A DNA stretch of 57,143 nucleotides from an uncultured Lewinella sp. (GCA_913057785.1 CAJXPD010000025.1:1-57143), one strand, 5' to 3'. Shown: positions 26,293-35,823, counted from the first letter of the stretch. Made by a program: numbers and translations. Notes: generated from the letters alone by a model not told the origin.

Positions 26293-28041
26293 CTAAAAAC
26301 TATATACCACATCCTCCAAGGGCATCTCTGGTTGTAATTCCAACTTTTTACGTAGTCGTTGTCGTGCCTTTTTCACGCCTTCCTGGGAGATATTGAGCAG
26401 GGTAGCAATTTCCTTAGAGCTCAGGTTCATCTTAAGGAGGGCCATGTGTCGCAATTCATTGGGCGTGATTCTGGGGTAAGCCTGTTTGATGTTTTTGTTG
26501 AAATCCTTATGTACCTCTTCAAATCTTCTTTTAAAATTTTCCCAATTGGTATCATCCTTAATGTTGATATCAATGGCGTTGATCAGGCGATTGTATTGGC
26601 GGGTATCAGGAACATTCGCCTTTAAGGCTTTAATCTTGTCCTTGAGGTCTTCTAGGATTTCATTTTTGTGGGAAAGTTGGAGGGTAAAAGAAGTGAGTTC
26701 CTTGCGTTTGAATTCAAGTTCGGCATCAAGCTTCTCCTTTTCCAACCTTTGCCGTTGAATCTTTTGACGCTGTAGGTAGTAAAGCGCCCCAAAGATGATT
26801 CCAAGCAGGAGGATCCCTGCGATCAAGCCAAAGCGTTGAAGTCGAACGGTTGCTGCTTCACTTTTCAATATCGCAATCTGTTTGTCCTGTAAGGCGAGTT
26901 CTTTTTCCTTTTTTTCCGTTTGGTATTTGATCTCTAGTTCATTGAGTTTTTCCATGTTTTCCTCGGACCAGACAACGCTTTTGAGACTGTCGTACGTCAT
27001 GAATTCGTCCAAAGCCAGATTGAGGCGTCCTTGAGCTTGATAGACTTGCGCCAAGGATTTGTAGTCATTGATCATCGTTTTGCGGGTCTGCGTGCCCTGG
27101 GCTATTTCTAAGGCGTCTTTGATATTGGTCTCGGCCTGGCTTAATTTGCCTTGTTCTAGGTAAACCAATCCCAGCTTTCGTTTGGTCAAGCCGATGAGAC
27201 TTTTTTCCCCATTCACTTCGCTAATTTGCAAGGAACGCTCTAGCACAGATTGCGCTTTGTCATAGCGGCCTTGATCGTAGTAGATTTCCCCGATATTGTC
27301 CAGTCCACCTGCTAGATCATTGTAGAAGTTATTAGCTTCATAGTAATCCATTGCCATTTCAAAAAGAGGGAGGGCTTGATCAAGGCTATCCATTTCCTTT
27401 AAATTCAGCCCGATATTGTATCGTACTCTAGCCAGATCATATTCAAAATCTACGGAATCATAATAGGCTTCGGCTTTTCGATACCAGACATTGGATTCTT
27501 CATAGTTTCCTATATCTCCAGTGATGTTGCCAATGTTCCAATAGCTGGCAGAAAGCTTATCCATGTCAACATTCAACTCTTCCTTAATTTTTAGGGACTG
27601 CATTTGTAATTCAAGGGCTTCAGGGTATCGTCCCATTCTTCGCTCACAGTTACTCATATTATTGAGCAATGCACTAACCCGCTCCTGATTTCCCAGCTCC
27701 TGGTACAGGTCTCTAGCCTCCATAAAGGTGGCCAAGGCGGTCTCATTCTCCGAGATCACGGAATAGTATACACCCTCTTCATTCTTAAATCGAGCTAGCA
27801 AGTCGGGGCGATCGAGTTTAGAAAGAAGCTCTCGTTCTTCATCCAGGTAAGCTTTTGCTTTTTGATAATCTACATAGATGTATTCGATGAAAAGTTCCCT
27901 CAGAATTTCAAGCCTGGCTGTATCCTTGGCATTAACCAATAATTTTTGAAGGCTATCTACCTTGGCTTGGTCCTCCTGGGCGTGGCCGAGCGAGTAGAAT
28001 AGGAAACATAGAACAAGAATGACGAAGTTCTTCACTTTCAT
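26293..28041 (-). CDS. TPR-containing transcriptional regulator with LuxR-like HTH
   Basis: A 582-residue protein of a type nearly confined to Bacteroidota. It has a signal peptide (residues 1-21), about seven tetratricopeptide repeats (about 50-360, for example YPEALELQMQSLKIKEEL and YDKAQSVLERSLQISEVNG), one membrane helix (about 405-425, FGLIAGILLLGIIFGALYYL), a long coiled coil and a C-terminal LuxR-like helix-turn-helix (ITPNELRHMALLKMNLSSKEIATLLN ...). The TPR part lies in the periplasm and the DNA-binding part in the cytoplasm, so an envelope signal would be passed directly to DNA. The target is unknown. The start is the ATG at 28041; a -7 box (TAAATTTG, 28142-28149) lies about 100 bp upstream. 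Confidence 0.9.
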   Translation of the reverse strand: MKVKNFVILVLCFLFYSLGHAQEDQAKVDSLQKLLVNAKDTARLEILRELFIEYIYVDYQKAKAYLDEERELLSKLDRPDLLARFKNEEGVYYSVISENETALATFMEARDLYQELGNQERVSALLNNMSNCERRMGRYPEALELQMQSLKIKEELNVDMDKLSASYWNIGNITGDIGNYEESNVWYRKAEAYYDSVDFEYDLARVRYNIGLNLKEMDSLDQALPLFEMAMDYYEANNFYNDLAGGLDNIGEIYYDQGRYDKAQSVLERSLQISEVNGEKSLIGLTKRKLGLVYLEQGKLSQAETNIKDALEIAQGTQTRKTMINDYKSLAQVYQAQGRLNLALDEFMTYDSLKSVVWSEENMEKLNELEIKYQTEKKEKELALQDKQIAILKSEAATVRLQRFGLIAGILLLGIIFGALYYLQRQKIQRQRLEKEKLDAELEFKRKELTSFTLQLSHKNEILEDLKDKIKALKANVPDTRQYNRLINAIDINIKDDTNWENFKRRFEEVHKDFNKNIKQAYPRITPNELRHMALLKMNLSSKEIATLLNISQEGVKKARQRLRKKLELQPEMPLEDVVYSF

Positions 28042-28385
28042 GCTGCAAGGCTTATAGAAATGACAAAAGCAGAGACTCAGCCAAATTGGCTAAATCAAGA
28101 AGTGGGTAATTTACGAGAAGTCAAAGCGGGGAATAGACAAACAAATTTAACATAGAATATCTAATTCAGGCAGCTAGAGCCCACTTTTTGATGAAGCTGT
28201 TCAATTCATTACATATTGCCGGTTTCTAAGTTTGGGTGTTCATTTGCGAACATGCTTGTTCAGCATTGAACGTTTTTTAGTTGGTATAGAGCACTTGGAT
28301 TAGGTCTAATAAGCTTACTATCATTAGTTTGTGCATCGTGGCATGAAGCTTGGGTATAAAATGTGGAATCTATTAATCAGTCTAT
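28042..28385. other. Divergent intergenic region, 344 bp
   Basis: It lies between the TPR regulator (minus) and the FtsX-like permease (plus). A minus-strand TAAATTTG (28142-28149) is a candidate -7 box for the regulator, without a matching -33. On the plus side only a one-base-short TTAGTTTG near 28324-28331 resembles a -7 box. No RNA gene or ORF is seen. The divergent arrangement makes the permease a possible target of the TPR regulator. Confidence 0.5.
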
Positions 28386-30746
28386 ATGTGGTATCAAATC
28401 ATTCAAATTCATCTACGTAGACTAGGGCGAGACAAAGGATATACGGCAATCAACTTGCTTGGTCTAAGTCTCGGTATCTTGACCTTTCTTTTTATCACAC
28501 TCTGGGTAAAGGATGAGTTGACTTATGACCGTTTTCATGAAAATGCAGATGATGTAGTCCGTGTTCTGTGCGAATCTAGATCCGAGGATGGTACCTTGAA
28601 CTGGGTAATGCCGAGTACCCCCTGGTTGCTAGCCCCAGCAGCAAAGACGGAAATACCAGGGATTAAAGAAGCCGCAAGAATCTGGACTGGTGGTCAAATG
28701 AAACTGGCGAATACGAAGGGGGAGACACAATTCGAAAGGCCTACGGTGGTTGATCCAGCATTTTTTGAATTGTTTGATTTCCCGGCACTCGATGGGGGTC
28801 TAAAAGCATGGTTAGATGAACCAAACGAGGTGGTGCTAAGCCGGACGCTGGCTGATAAACTGTTTTCTAATGGCCATGCGATAGGACAAGAATTATTCTT
28901 GCAGGATACTATGGTTTTGACTGTATCAGGAGTGATCGAAGATATGCCCTCTAATAGCTCTTTCCATTATGATCTACTGCTTTCCTCAAAAACGGTACAG
29001 TGGTTTAAGCCTGAGGATATGCAGAATTGGGAAAACTGGAACTTCACCACTTTTCTCCATTTGGAGCCGGGAGTAGATAGGAGAGGTTTAGGTGATCAAC
29101 TGACGCAACTGTACATGACTAAGGCGGGTAGTGATGACTCCTTTCACTGGTTTGTACAGGATCTGGTAGACATGCACTTGTACAGTGACTTTACTCGTCA
29201 AGACGGCAGGAGTGCACAGGTTCTCTCCATTTACTATCTGATGGGAATTGCCTTTTTGGTATTGATGTTAGCCTGCATCAATTACACCAACCTCGCTACG
29301 GCTAGAGCCAGCAAGCAGACTAAAGCGGTGAGTATAAGGAAAGTGGTGGGAGCAAGTCGTAAGAATCTATTTTCGTTCTTGTTGGGAGAAACGGTCTTAC
29401 TAACCCTGATGGCTCTAGTGTTGTCTTTGACCTTGTTGCAACTACTTTTTCCATTTTTTAATGCCATGATGGGAAAGAGTATGATATTTGCTTGGTGGGA
29501 ACCCAGTGTCATTGGAGTCTTGCTATTAGCCATTGGGCTTACCATTGCTTTGTCTGGCATTTATCCGGCCTTGATGCTGTCCTCCTTTTCTCCTATTAAG
29601 TATCTGAAAGGGGATGCTAAAGTTGGGAATGCCAAAGGTCGATTGAGTCGCCTGTTGCTCATTGGCCAATTTGCGATTACTGCTATTTTGATCACTTCCA
29701 CATTGGTTATCTTTCAGCAACTAGATTTTTTGCGCGCCGCTGATCTGGGCTATGCCAAGGACAACATTTTTACTTTCAGGTTGAGTGAAGGCATGCAAGA
29801 TAGACCCGATCTGATTCGACAACGTTTTCGACAACACCCAGATATTGGAGCCTTCAGCCTAACCAATCAGCCGATTTATCGTATTGGGAGTTGGACTGAC
29901 GGCATTGCTTGGCCAGGGCATGTCGACCAGGGGGAGATAAAGGTTAGAAGACTTAGTGTAGATCCCAATTTTTTCGATTTCTTTGATATCCAACTCGCCT
30001 CAGGCCATCCCTTTAGCGCCACCACGGAGCAAGGAAACTATATGCTCAATGAAACGGCACGTAAGATGCTGGGGATGGATGCTGCTGAAGGAGAATTGAT
30101 CTCCCTAAATCGACGAGAAGGTCGAGTAGTAGGCGTGGTGGAAGATTTTCACATCCGCTCCTTACGAGAAAAAATTGAACCCTTAATTCTTTACCAGAAC
30201 ACCTCTTATGCCGGACAAGCTTACATCAAGGTTGGCCGAGAAGATACCCCCAAAGCTTTGGCTGCCGCGCAAACCATCTGGGAAAGCTTCGGTTCCTCCT
30301 CACCTTTTGACTATACCTTTCTAGACGAAGCTTATGCAGATCTATACCGGCAAGAGGAGCGAACCGGAAAATTGCTGAATATTTCGGCTAGCATTTGTAT
30401 TCTGATCGCTTTGATCGGGCTACTGGGGCTGGTAGCCTTTGCGCTAGTGCAACGTACGAAGGAAATCGGAATTCGTAAGGTACTAGGCGCGCAGTTGATG
30501 GACATCATTCAGCTCATTGCCAAGGATTATTTGCAACTGATTGGCATTGGAATAGGGATAGCGATTCCTGTGGCTTGGTATCTCCTACAGCAATGGCTAG
30601 CTGAATTTGCTTACAGTATAGAATTGCGAATTGCACCCTTTGTGTTGGCGGGAAGCCTGGTGCTGATATTAGCTTTAGCAGTTCTATGCGGCCATATTCT
30701 TCGGACCACTAGGACTAATCCTGTGGAGGCCTTGCGACAAGAGTAG
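28386..30746 (+). CDS. FtsX-like ABC transporter permease (MacB type, double)
   Basis: A 786-residue permease in the Bacteroidota double-FtsX layout. The first half has an N-terminal helix (about 20-42), a periplasmic MacB-PCD-like domain (FERPTVVDPAFFELFDFP) and three helices; the second half repeats the pattern, with a helix, a periplasmic region and the C-terminal three helices. The EIGIRKVLGAQ motif marks the coupling region. Such permeases work with an ATPase of the LolD/MacB type in export of lipoproteins, peptides or antibiotics. No ATPase gene lies near, so it must share one. The start is the ATG at 28386. It is monocistronic, ended by the hairpin at 30775. Confidence 0.93.
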   Translation: MWYQIIQIHLRRLGRDKGYTAINLLGLSLGILTFLFITLWVKDELTYDRFHENADDVVRVLCESRSEDGTLNWVMPSTPWLLAPAAKTEIPGIKEAARIWTGGQMKLANTKGETQFERPTVVDPAFFELFDFPALDGGLKAWLDEPNEVVLSRTLADKLFSNGHAIGQELFLQDTMVLTVSGVIEDMPSNSSFHYDLLLSSKTVQWFKPEDMQNWENWNFTTFLHLEPGVDRRGLGDQLTQLYMTKAGSDDSFHWFVQDLVDMHLYSDFTRQDGRSAQVLSIYYLMGIAFLVLMLACINYTNLATARASKQTKAVSIRKVVGASRKNLFSFLLGETVLLTLMALVLSLTLLQLLFPFFNAMMGKSMIFAWWEPSVIGVLLLAIGLTIALSGIYPALMLSSFSPIKYLKGDAKVGNAKGRLSRLLLIGQFAITAILITSTLVIFQQLDFLRAADLGYAKDNIFTFRLSEGMQDRPDLIRQRFRQHPDIGAFSLTNQPIYRIGSWTDGIAWPGHVDQGEIKVRRLSVDPNFFDFFDIQLASGHPFSATTEQGNYMLNETARKMLGMDAAEGELISLNRREGRVVGVVEDFHIRSLREKIEPLILYQNTSYAGQAYIKVGREDTPKALAAAQTIWESFGSSSPFDYTFLDEAYADLYRQEERTGKLLNISASICILIALIGLLGLVAFALVQRTKEIGIRKVLGAQLMDIIQLIAKDYLQLIGIGIGIAIPVAWYLLQQWLAEFAYSIELRIAPFVLAGSLVLILALAVLCGHILRTTRTNPVEALRQE

Positions 30747-30774
30747 AGCTGGTCAGAATATCGAATTGGAAACC

Positions 30775-30809
30775 ATTAGGTCAGTACACCAAAAGTATAC
30801 TGACCTAAT
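30775..30809. terminator. Bidirectional terminator hairpin
   Basis: ATTAGGTCAGTA (30775-30786) pairs perfectly with TACTGACCTAAT (30798-30809) around an 11-base A-rich loop. It lies between the convergent permease and T9SS-cargo genes. Confidence 0.8.
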
Positions 30810-30826
30810 TTGATGCTGGTAGAATA

Positions 30827-31771
30827 TTACTGGATCAGAATCTTTTCACTAAAGGCTTGCCCATTCAGCTCAAATTGAAGGATATAAAGACCCTTTTTTA
30901 AACCTGCTGGGAGGAATACACGATCTGTCTGACTATCCAACCTAATTTCTTGCCCGAGTTGATTAAGGAGTCGTAGGCCAGCCGGAGTATCTCCTGTAGC
31001 AGTTTGGATTACAAAATTACTACTTGCTGGATTAGGGAATAAAGTGTACTGGGCTTTGGGGGCATTGACGTTGATCGAAATAATCTCAGAATATTCAAAT
31101 TGGCCATCATAGTCCACCTGCTTAAGGCGGTAGTAGTTCAAACCACCCACCACCTGCCGGTACTCATAGCTGTAGTCCTGCCTAACTTGAGTAGTGCCTG
31201 CTCCTTTTACTTCCTTAATCTTTTTAAAGTCTTTGCCGTTAAGGCTGTGTTGTACCTCGAAGTGACTGTTATTGGACTCGGTAGCTGTGGCCCATTGGAG
31301 ATGAACTCGGCCTTTGTCAGCTTTACCTTGGAAGGAAATGAACTCCACTGGCAGAAGAGCCAGCAGCTCTGAAAGAGAAAGAGTGCCTGTGATGGTCGCC
31401 AAAGCCGCATTCAATTCAGCAATAGTGAGATCACCTGTGGTCGAAACCTCAATAGGGCCAAAGAAAATGGCATAACTGGCATTGTTGGAAGAGAAGGTAG
31501 TCGTATTATCAACCGTAATATCCCCGGTAAATCGAAGATCAACATCGTTCTTCAGATTGAAGGACTTTCCTGTAAGGTCATAGTCACAATTAGAAGTAAT
31601 GTCATCCTTGACTTCAATAGAATTACCTGCTGCAATACAATCTGTTAGTTCCTGATTTGTATCTGCTCCCTGTGGAGGACAGCTAGGGCCGCCGCTGGGA
31701 GTACAATCTTGAGCCTTTATCTGGGCTATGGAGATAAGGCATGCCAATAGAAAGGTGAATTTCAAATTCAT
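30827..31771 (-). CDS. Secreted protein with type IX secretion C-terminal signal
   Basis: A 314-residue secreted protein. The signal peptide is at residues 1-20 (FTFLLACLISIAQIKAQ). A Cys-rich N-terminal stretch (CTPSGGPSCPP) leads to a parallel beta-helix-like, low-complexity region (KDDITSNCDYDLTGKSFNLKN). From about residue 145 comes the common Bacteroidota fibronectin-like module (LPVEFISFQGK ... YYRLKQVDYDGQFEYS), and the last about 70 residues are the T9SS type A sorting domain (YTLFPNPASSNFVIQ ... GLYILQFELNG). The protein should be exported by Sec, then by type IX secretion, and anchored to the cell surface. The start is the ATG at 31771. Function beyond surface attachment is unknown. 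Confidence 0.88.
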   Translation of the reverse strand: MNLKFTFLLACLISIAQIKAQDCTPSGGPSCPPQGADTNQELTDCIAAGNSIEVKDDITSNCDYDLTGKSFNLKNDVDLRFTGDITVDNTTTFSSNNASYAIFFGPIEVSTTGDLTIAELNAALATITGTLSLSELLALLPVEFISFQGKADKGRVHLQWATATESNNSHFEVQHSLNGKDFKKIKEVKGAGTTQVRQDYSYEYRQVVGGLNYYRLKQVDYDGQFEYSEIISINVNAPKAQYTLFPNPASSNFVIQTATGDTPAGLRLLNQLGQEIRLDSQTDRVFLPAGLKKGLYILQFELNGQAFSEKILIQ

Positions 31772-31931
31772 GTCGTTCGTTTTTAGTGTTTGTTGAAAAT
31801 TGGGCAATAAGGATTAGCCTAAGATGGAGGGACTTAGTGTGCTATGAACGACAAAAAATTACGGGACGGCGGGTAGAAATAGGTTACTGCGAAAGATTGG
31901 TCATATATACTCGTAAGTCTATACGGATAAT

Positions 31932-31971
31932 AATTCTACAAGGTTGCCTCAGTGAGAAACCTTGTAGAATT
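31932..31971 (-). terminator. Terminator of the exosortase K/MSEP-CTERM operon
   Basis: AATTCTACAAGGTT (31932-31945) and AACCTTGTAGAATT (31958-31971) form a perfect 14-bp stem around a 12-base loop, 24 bases after the stop codon of the minus-strand gene at 31996. Confidence 0.8.
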
Positions 31972-31995
31972 AATGTTCTCTAGAAGGAGAAAGAC

Positions 31996-34833
31996 TCATG
32001 AATGACGGTTCCTAGAACTTGTCACTTTTCGTTTCCGTCTTTCCCACCCTATTATCAGACCACCTAGAAGTAAGACGGTAAAAAAGCCTGGCTCTGACAT
32101 CCGCGCCGAATCCTCTCCGGCATCTAATGAAGATTTACCCTTCAGAACTTCCGACTGCTTCTTCATCAGCGCCGCCTTTTGTGCCTCATTTTCTACCACG
32201 ATAAAGGCCGTTAGTGGACTTAGGATATGACCATCAAAACTCGCCTTGACCGATGGATTCCAAATTTCATCTGAACGCTCCGGGTGTAGCTGCTGCCAAC
32301 GCCAGTTTGCAGCTAAGGTTAGGGCTGCTGGCCAGCTTTTTTCGGCTAAGGCCGGATCATATCCTGGTGAATACTCCTCCGTAATTCCCCATGCCGATGG
32401 CTGTACCAGCGGAAAGAAGTGCGTAGGTGCTTGGCGATTGGGATAGGCAAGCGTCGGTTTTTGTTTGATGGCAGAAATATCCAGGATTTCTTCAATGTCG
32501 TGAGGGTTGGAAGAAAGGCTGTGCTTCGTCCATCTATTATTCGGCATTAGAAAATAAAAGTCCTCACTTTCAGGATAGGTAAAGGCTAGGTCCCCAAAAT
32601 CCTTTTCGATTAGGTTTTGAAAAGGCCTGGGACTCATGACCAGGAAGATCGGATAGTCATTGCTTCTTCGTTGGTAGTGATTGACTAATTCCTTTCGTAT
32701 GGCCCTATCCAAGTTAAAACCCTGTTCAGGAGTGTTCGGGTCCCAAGCTTTTGTCCAATCATCCGTAATAGTAAAGGTTTGAGACGCCGTTCCGACCAAA
32801 CTAATCTTAGCTTCGACTTGGTCCGGACCATTTTCCTGCAGGATCAACTGCATTTCTTCCTGGTATCTGAGGAAATCTGATGAATTGATATTTGAGACAT
32901 CCAACATGAAATGATAATAGGGCTTCCTAAAAACTGTATCGAGTTCTTCCAATCTCCTTTTGTCTAGGTATACTACACCTTCTGGAACAATAGTAGTACT
33001 GTTCCCTTGCGCTGCCGTTCCTCCCAATGAAATCACTCTACTATCCAACTTGATGTCCACAGGTGATTGATGAATAAACTCTATCCCTGTTTTGCGTACT
33101 TCTTTGTTTGCGAAAGGAAAAACTCGGAAGGCTACCCGATTCCCGGAGAGGTAATGCAGTAAACCTGGATCTCGGTTTTCATTTCTAATCTGAGAGAACA
33201 CCCACATGGCCGATTTCCTTTCCGCTAACATGCCCATCTCTTTTCGATCTCCTACGTATAAATAATAATCGCTAATCCAGCAGGCCTCTGGGAGCTCAAT
33301 CTGGGTGGCAAACTCGGCCATCCAACTGTCCTCCTGATTATTTGTAATTTCTAAATCTATCCAGCTTCTCCATACTTGCTGAATTTCATCCCATTCGCTT
33401 CTTGTTTTGAGGTCGGTAATCTCCACTTGTTCATTATTGATAAACTCGGAAGCTATCGCAAAGGAACCGTTCCCAAAAAAAACTTTTTCCAGCTGCTGGA
33501 TCTTGGAATTGGAGAGCATTAGATTATCCAGAACCAACCAATTGTAGTAGGAAGAGAGAAATGGTGTCTTGATCCCAAGGTCAAAGCCACGCCCACGATC
33601 CTTATGTTCATTGATGGCCTTCAAGGTATTTGCTAGGGCCCGCCTATTTATATGCTCGTCCTTTTGCTCATAATCAGGATGATAAACAAAGTCCAACGCT
33701 CGATGCAAATGCCGGCGGTGATTCAAATAGTTGAAAGTCACCATTAAGGGCAGTATCAGTAAGGCTGAAATGGCAATGGTGCGCAGTAAGGGTCTAGATA
33801 ATCGAGCTTGTAAGTATTTGTAGTCAGCATTCAACTCAGCTATATGCAGGACGAATAATGCTAAAGGAGTCAGCATGAGGAACCCCAATCCCACCGCTAA
33901 AATCGCAACTACGGCCAATGGTAAAAAAGGTAGGAAAACTAAGAAGAAATACAAAGTATAGGCAAAGGTACCCATCCGAGTGATAAACAGTCCCAAACGG
34001 TAGGGTTCCTTGTCCAGGTTCGGAAGGCATAGTACAATACCGTTCAGCACGGCTAAACCATAAAAAGCGAAGTGATTAAAGTTTCCAAAGACATTAGTAC
34101 CTAAAAAAGAGTTTGATGAAAGATGACCATTGTTTAAGGCCAAGCCTAGGAGTGGGAAAATTAGGGTAATCGGAATCTTCCAAAACAATTGATATTTCCG
34201 AAAAAGCTCAATGCGTTTAAGCGATAGAATGTAAATCAGTCGAATTAGGAAAAAGAGGAAAAGAACGGTTCCGGCGATGATAAAAATTATAACAGCATGT
34301 TCTGTAAAACGTCTATCTACAGGTTTCCAAAGTGGAAGGATCGTAGTCAAAAATAGGTACCAAGAAAAAGGAACGAGTAAGGCAAGAATAAAATTTACGC
34401 CAGCCTTATGATCTTCTCCTTTGGGTGTGGAGTGATGAACTAGAATGAAGAGGGAATAAGCCAGTGTGGGCATCAGGAAGGTGCCAACATAGAAGTACCC
34501 CTCTGAACCAAGCATCCAATTAGGGATACGCCAAGGTATGATGTATTCGAAATGATAACTAAGCAAGTACAAGTACGGAATGTAGGTCAATAGAGCAATC
34601 AGACCATAGTAGGGAGATACTTCTTGCTTACGAAGCCATAATAGCCCGGTATACAATAGGTTCATTATGGCTAATCCAAATAAAGCAAAGCCGAATCCGT
34701 ACCAGTACCTCATTTCATGCTCCTCCAGCAAGCTATTAATCACTCGAAATTTGCTGATCATTAAAGAAAACAAGATGACGATTGGTAAGGTGTTGACGAT
34801 CAGTAACCACCTGGGGTGAAGTAGGTTTTTCAT
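31996..34833 (-). CDS. MSEP-CTERM sorting domain protein with VIT-like domain
   Basis: A 945-residue protein. The N-terminal third (about 10-370) carries about 11 hydrophobic helices. The soluble part holds a VIT-like (inter-alpha-trypsin/vault) region at about 520-600, recognised by NRDPGLLHYLSGNRVAFRVFP, and a von Willebrand A-like region from about 635 (YYHFMLDVSN) without a clear MIDAS set. The C-terminus is the exosortase-type signal: MSEP at 912-915, a hydrophobic stretch FFTVLLLGGLIIGW and a basic tail ERRKRK. This matches the MSEP-CTERM family, which as I recall occurs only with exosortase K from an adjacent gene. Exosortase K probably cleaves it at the MSEP motif. The start ATG overlaps the exosortase stop codon by 4 bp. 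Confidence 0.92.
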   Translation of the reverse strand: MKNLLHPRWLLIVNTLPIVILFSLMISKFRVINSLLEEHEMRYWYGFGFALFGLAIMNLLYTGLLWLRKQEVSPYYGLIALLTYIPYLYLLSYHFEYIIPWRIPNWMLGSEGYFYVGTFLMPTLAYSLFILVHHSTPKGEDHKAGVNFILALLVPFSWYLFLTTILPLWKPVDRRFTEHAVIIFIIAGTVLFLFFLIRLIYILSLKRIELFRKYQLFWKIPITLIFPLLGLALNNGHLSSNSFLGTNVFGNFNHFAFYGLAVLNGIVLCLPNLDKEPYRLGLFITRMGTFAYTLYFFLVFLPFLPLAVVAILAVGLGFLMLTPLALFVLHIAELNADYKYLQARLSRPLLRTIAISALLILPLMVTFNYLNHRRHLHRALDFVYHPDYEQKDEHINRRALANTLKAINEHKDRGRGFDLGIKTPFLSSYYNWLVLDNLMLSNSKIQQLEKVFFGNGSFAIASEFINNEQVEITDLKTRSEWDEIQQVWRSWIDLEITNNQEDSWMAEFATQIELPEACWISDYYLYVGDRKEMGMLAERKSAMWVFSQIRNENRDPGLLHYLSGNRVAFRVFPFANKEVRKTGIEFIHQSPVDIKLDSRVISLGGTAAQGNSTTIVPEGVVYLDKRRLEELDTVFRKPYYHFMLDVSNINSSDFLRYQEEMQLILQENGPDQVEAKISLVGTASQTFTITDDWTKAWDPNTPEQGFNLDRAIRKELVNHYQRRSNDYPIFLVMSPRPFQNLIEKDFGDLAFTYPESEDFYFLMPNNRWTKHSLSSNPHDIEEILDISAIKQKPTLAYPNRQAPTHFFPLVQPSAWGITEEYSPGYDPALAEKSWPAALTLAANWRWQQLHPERSDEIWNPSVKASFDGHILSPLTAFIVVENEAQKAALMKKQSEVLKGKSSLDAGEDSARMSEPGFFTVLLLGGLIIGWERRKRKVTSSRNRHS

Positions 34834-35366
34834 AGTGTCATTGTTTTTTGGGTTTGGAAATAATCAATGCTGAGGTAGGCAATGATCAAATAGGAGAGAT
34901 AGATGAATACGCCCTCTGCTTGATGGGACCAAGGAGCGTCAACTGTAAGCCTTGGGGAATTGACAGCATGCAAAAAGATGGAAAAGAGGATCCGAGTACT
35001 ATTCACCAGAATAGTGAAAAGATAAGTGGCACCTAAGACCACGGGAAGCAGGAATATATTCCGAAGCCTAGGATTATTGGGTTTTGCCAGTAGGCAGTAA
35101 CTCATCAAGAAGCAGATACTCCAAAAGTTGAAGCCAGAACACGACTTATTGATCAAGATGTTCAATGATTCATTGAAGTAGCCTTGCTCAGGGATAAAGG
35201 TGCTGTCCGTTCCGGTAAAGGTCGCTACGACCTCACTGCTGGGAGCTAAGAGGAAGGTCAAGTGTTGCACCTCGGCCATGGAGTAGACAGCTTTCATCAG
35301 TAAAAAAAGAAAGAAAGCCAGCACGGGGAAATGCCAAGCACGGGGAAAATAAATGTTTGTTTTCAT
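34830..35366 (-). CDS. xrtK: Exosortase K
   Basis: A 178-residue integral membrane transpeptidase of the exosortase/archaeosortase superfamily. The catalytic triad is visible: Cys76 in NKSCSGFNFW, Arg125 in NSTRILF and His148 in WSHQAEGVF, within about five or six hydrophobic helices. The length fits the small XrtK type. Its substrate is the MSEP-CTERM protein encoded directly downstream, with an ATGA overlap at 34830-34833. Exosortases process proteins with a short motif, a membrane helix and a basic tail and join them to an unknown acceptor at the cell envelope. The start is the ATG at 35366. A 7-bp inverted repeat (TGCAAAT/ATTTGCA, 35381-35401) lies just upstream and could be an operator. 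Confidence 0.93.
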   Translation of the reverse strand: MKTNIYFPRAWHFPVLAFFLFLLMKAVYSMAEVQHLTFLLAPSSEVVATFTGTDSTFIPEQGYFNESLNILINKSCSGFNFWSICFLMSYCLLAKPNNPRLRNIFLLPVVLGATYLFTILVNSTRILFSIFLHAVNSPRLTVDAPWSHQAEGVFIYLSYLIIAYLSIDYFQTQKTMTL

Positions 35367-35823
35367 GGTTTAATTGTCTGTGCAAATGCTATCGATTTGC
35401 AAGATGTACACAAATACTAACTAGCCCGAAAAGCAAGGACAAGCTTATCTTTTCTTGAGTCAGTAGATCCTTAATAATGTAGATGCTTGTGTAGCGAATG
35501 GTCAGACAAGAGGTTGCGGTACTGCTGATTAAAGTGGATATCAGCTATTCTTTATTTGCCTGCAATTTACCCTTTTCCAGAGAAAGAGTCAATGCCACCA
35601 AAGCTAGGTACGGATAGGTACCGGGCAATTTCGATCCACTTTTTTTCTGCTCCTATTTCTTCCTGGTAAGATCTTCCGACAATTATGATGACAAAAATCA
35701 CCATTCCTATTGATGCTTCTAGACCTAGCTGAGCTCCGGCTTTTGGTACTTTTGAAATGCCTTGTTAATGGAGAGGTGATTTGATAAATACCTTTCGCAT
35801 CTGAAGATATATAAACTGCACTT
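35367..35823. other. Intergenic region between xrtK and ppc, 457 bp
   Basis: It lies between the divergent xrtK (minus) and ppc (plus). It holds the inverted repeat TGCAAAT-N7-ATTTGCA at 35381-35401 close to xrtK, an open minus-strand frame at 35567-35764 (listed separately) and, near ppc, TACCTTTC (35789-35796), one base off the -7 consensus. No RNA gene is seen. Confidence 0.5.
35567..35764 (-). pseudogene. Possible small membrane protein gene or remnant
   Basis: This minus-strand frame of 65 residues has natural protein character: KAGAQLGLEASIGMVIFV, then IIIVGRSYQEEIGAEKKW. The combination of a glycine-rich helix start and a hydrophobic segment followed by Y-x-E-x-x-G resembles the first helix of small AtpI/AtpZ-type membrane proteins. 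There is no ATG at the natural start: the frame opens after a TAA at 35765-35767, and the first ATG (35702-35704) falls inside the helix, leaving 45 residues. So it is either a decayed gene, a gene with a rare start codon, or chance. It is antisense to the ppc leader. Confidence 0.3.
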
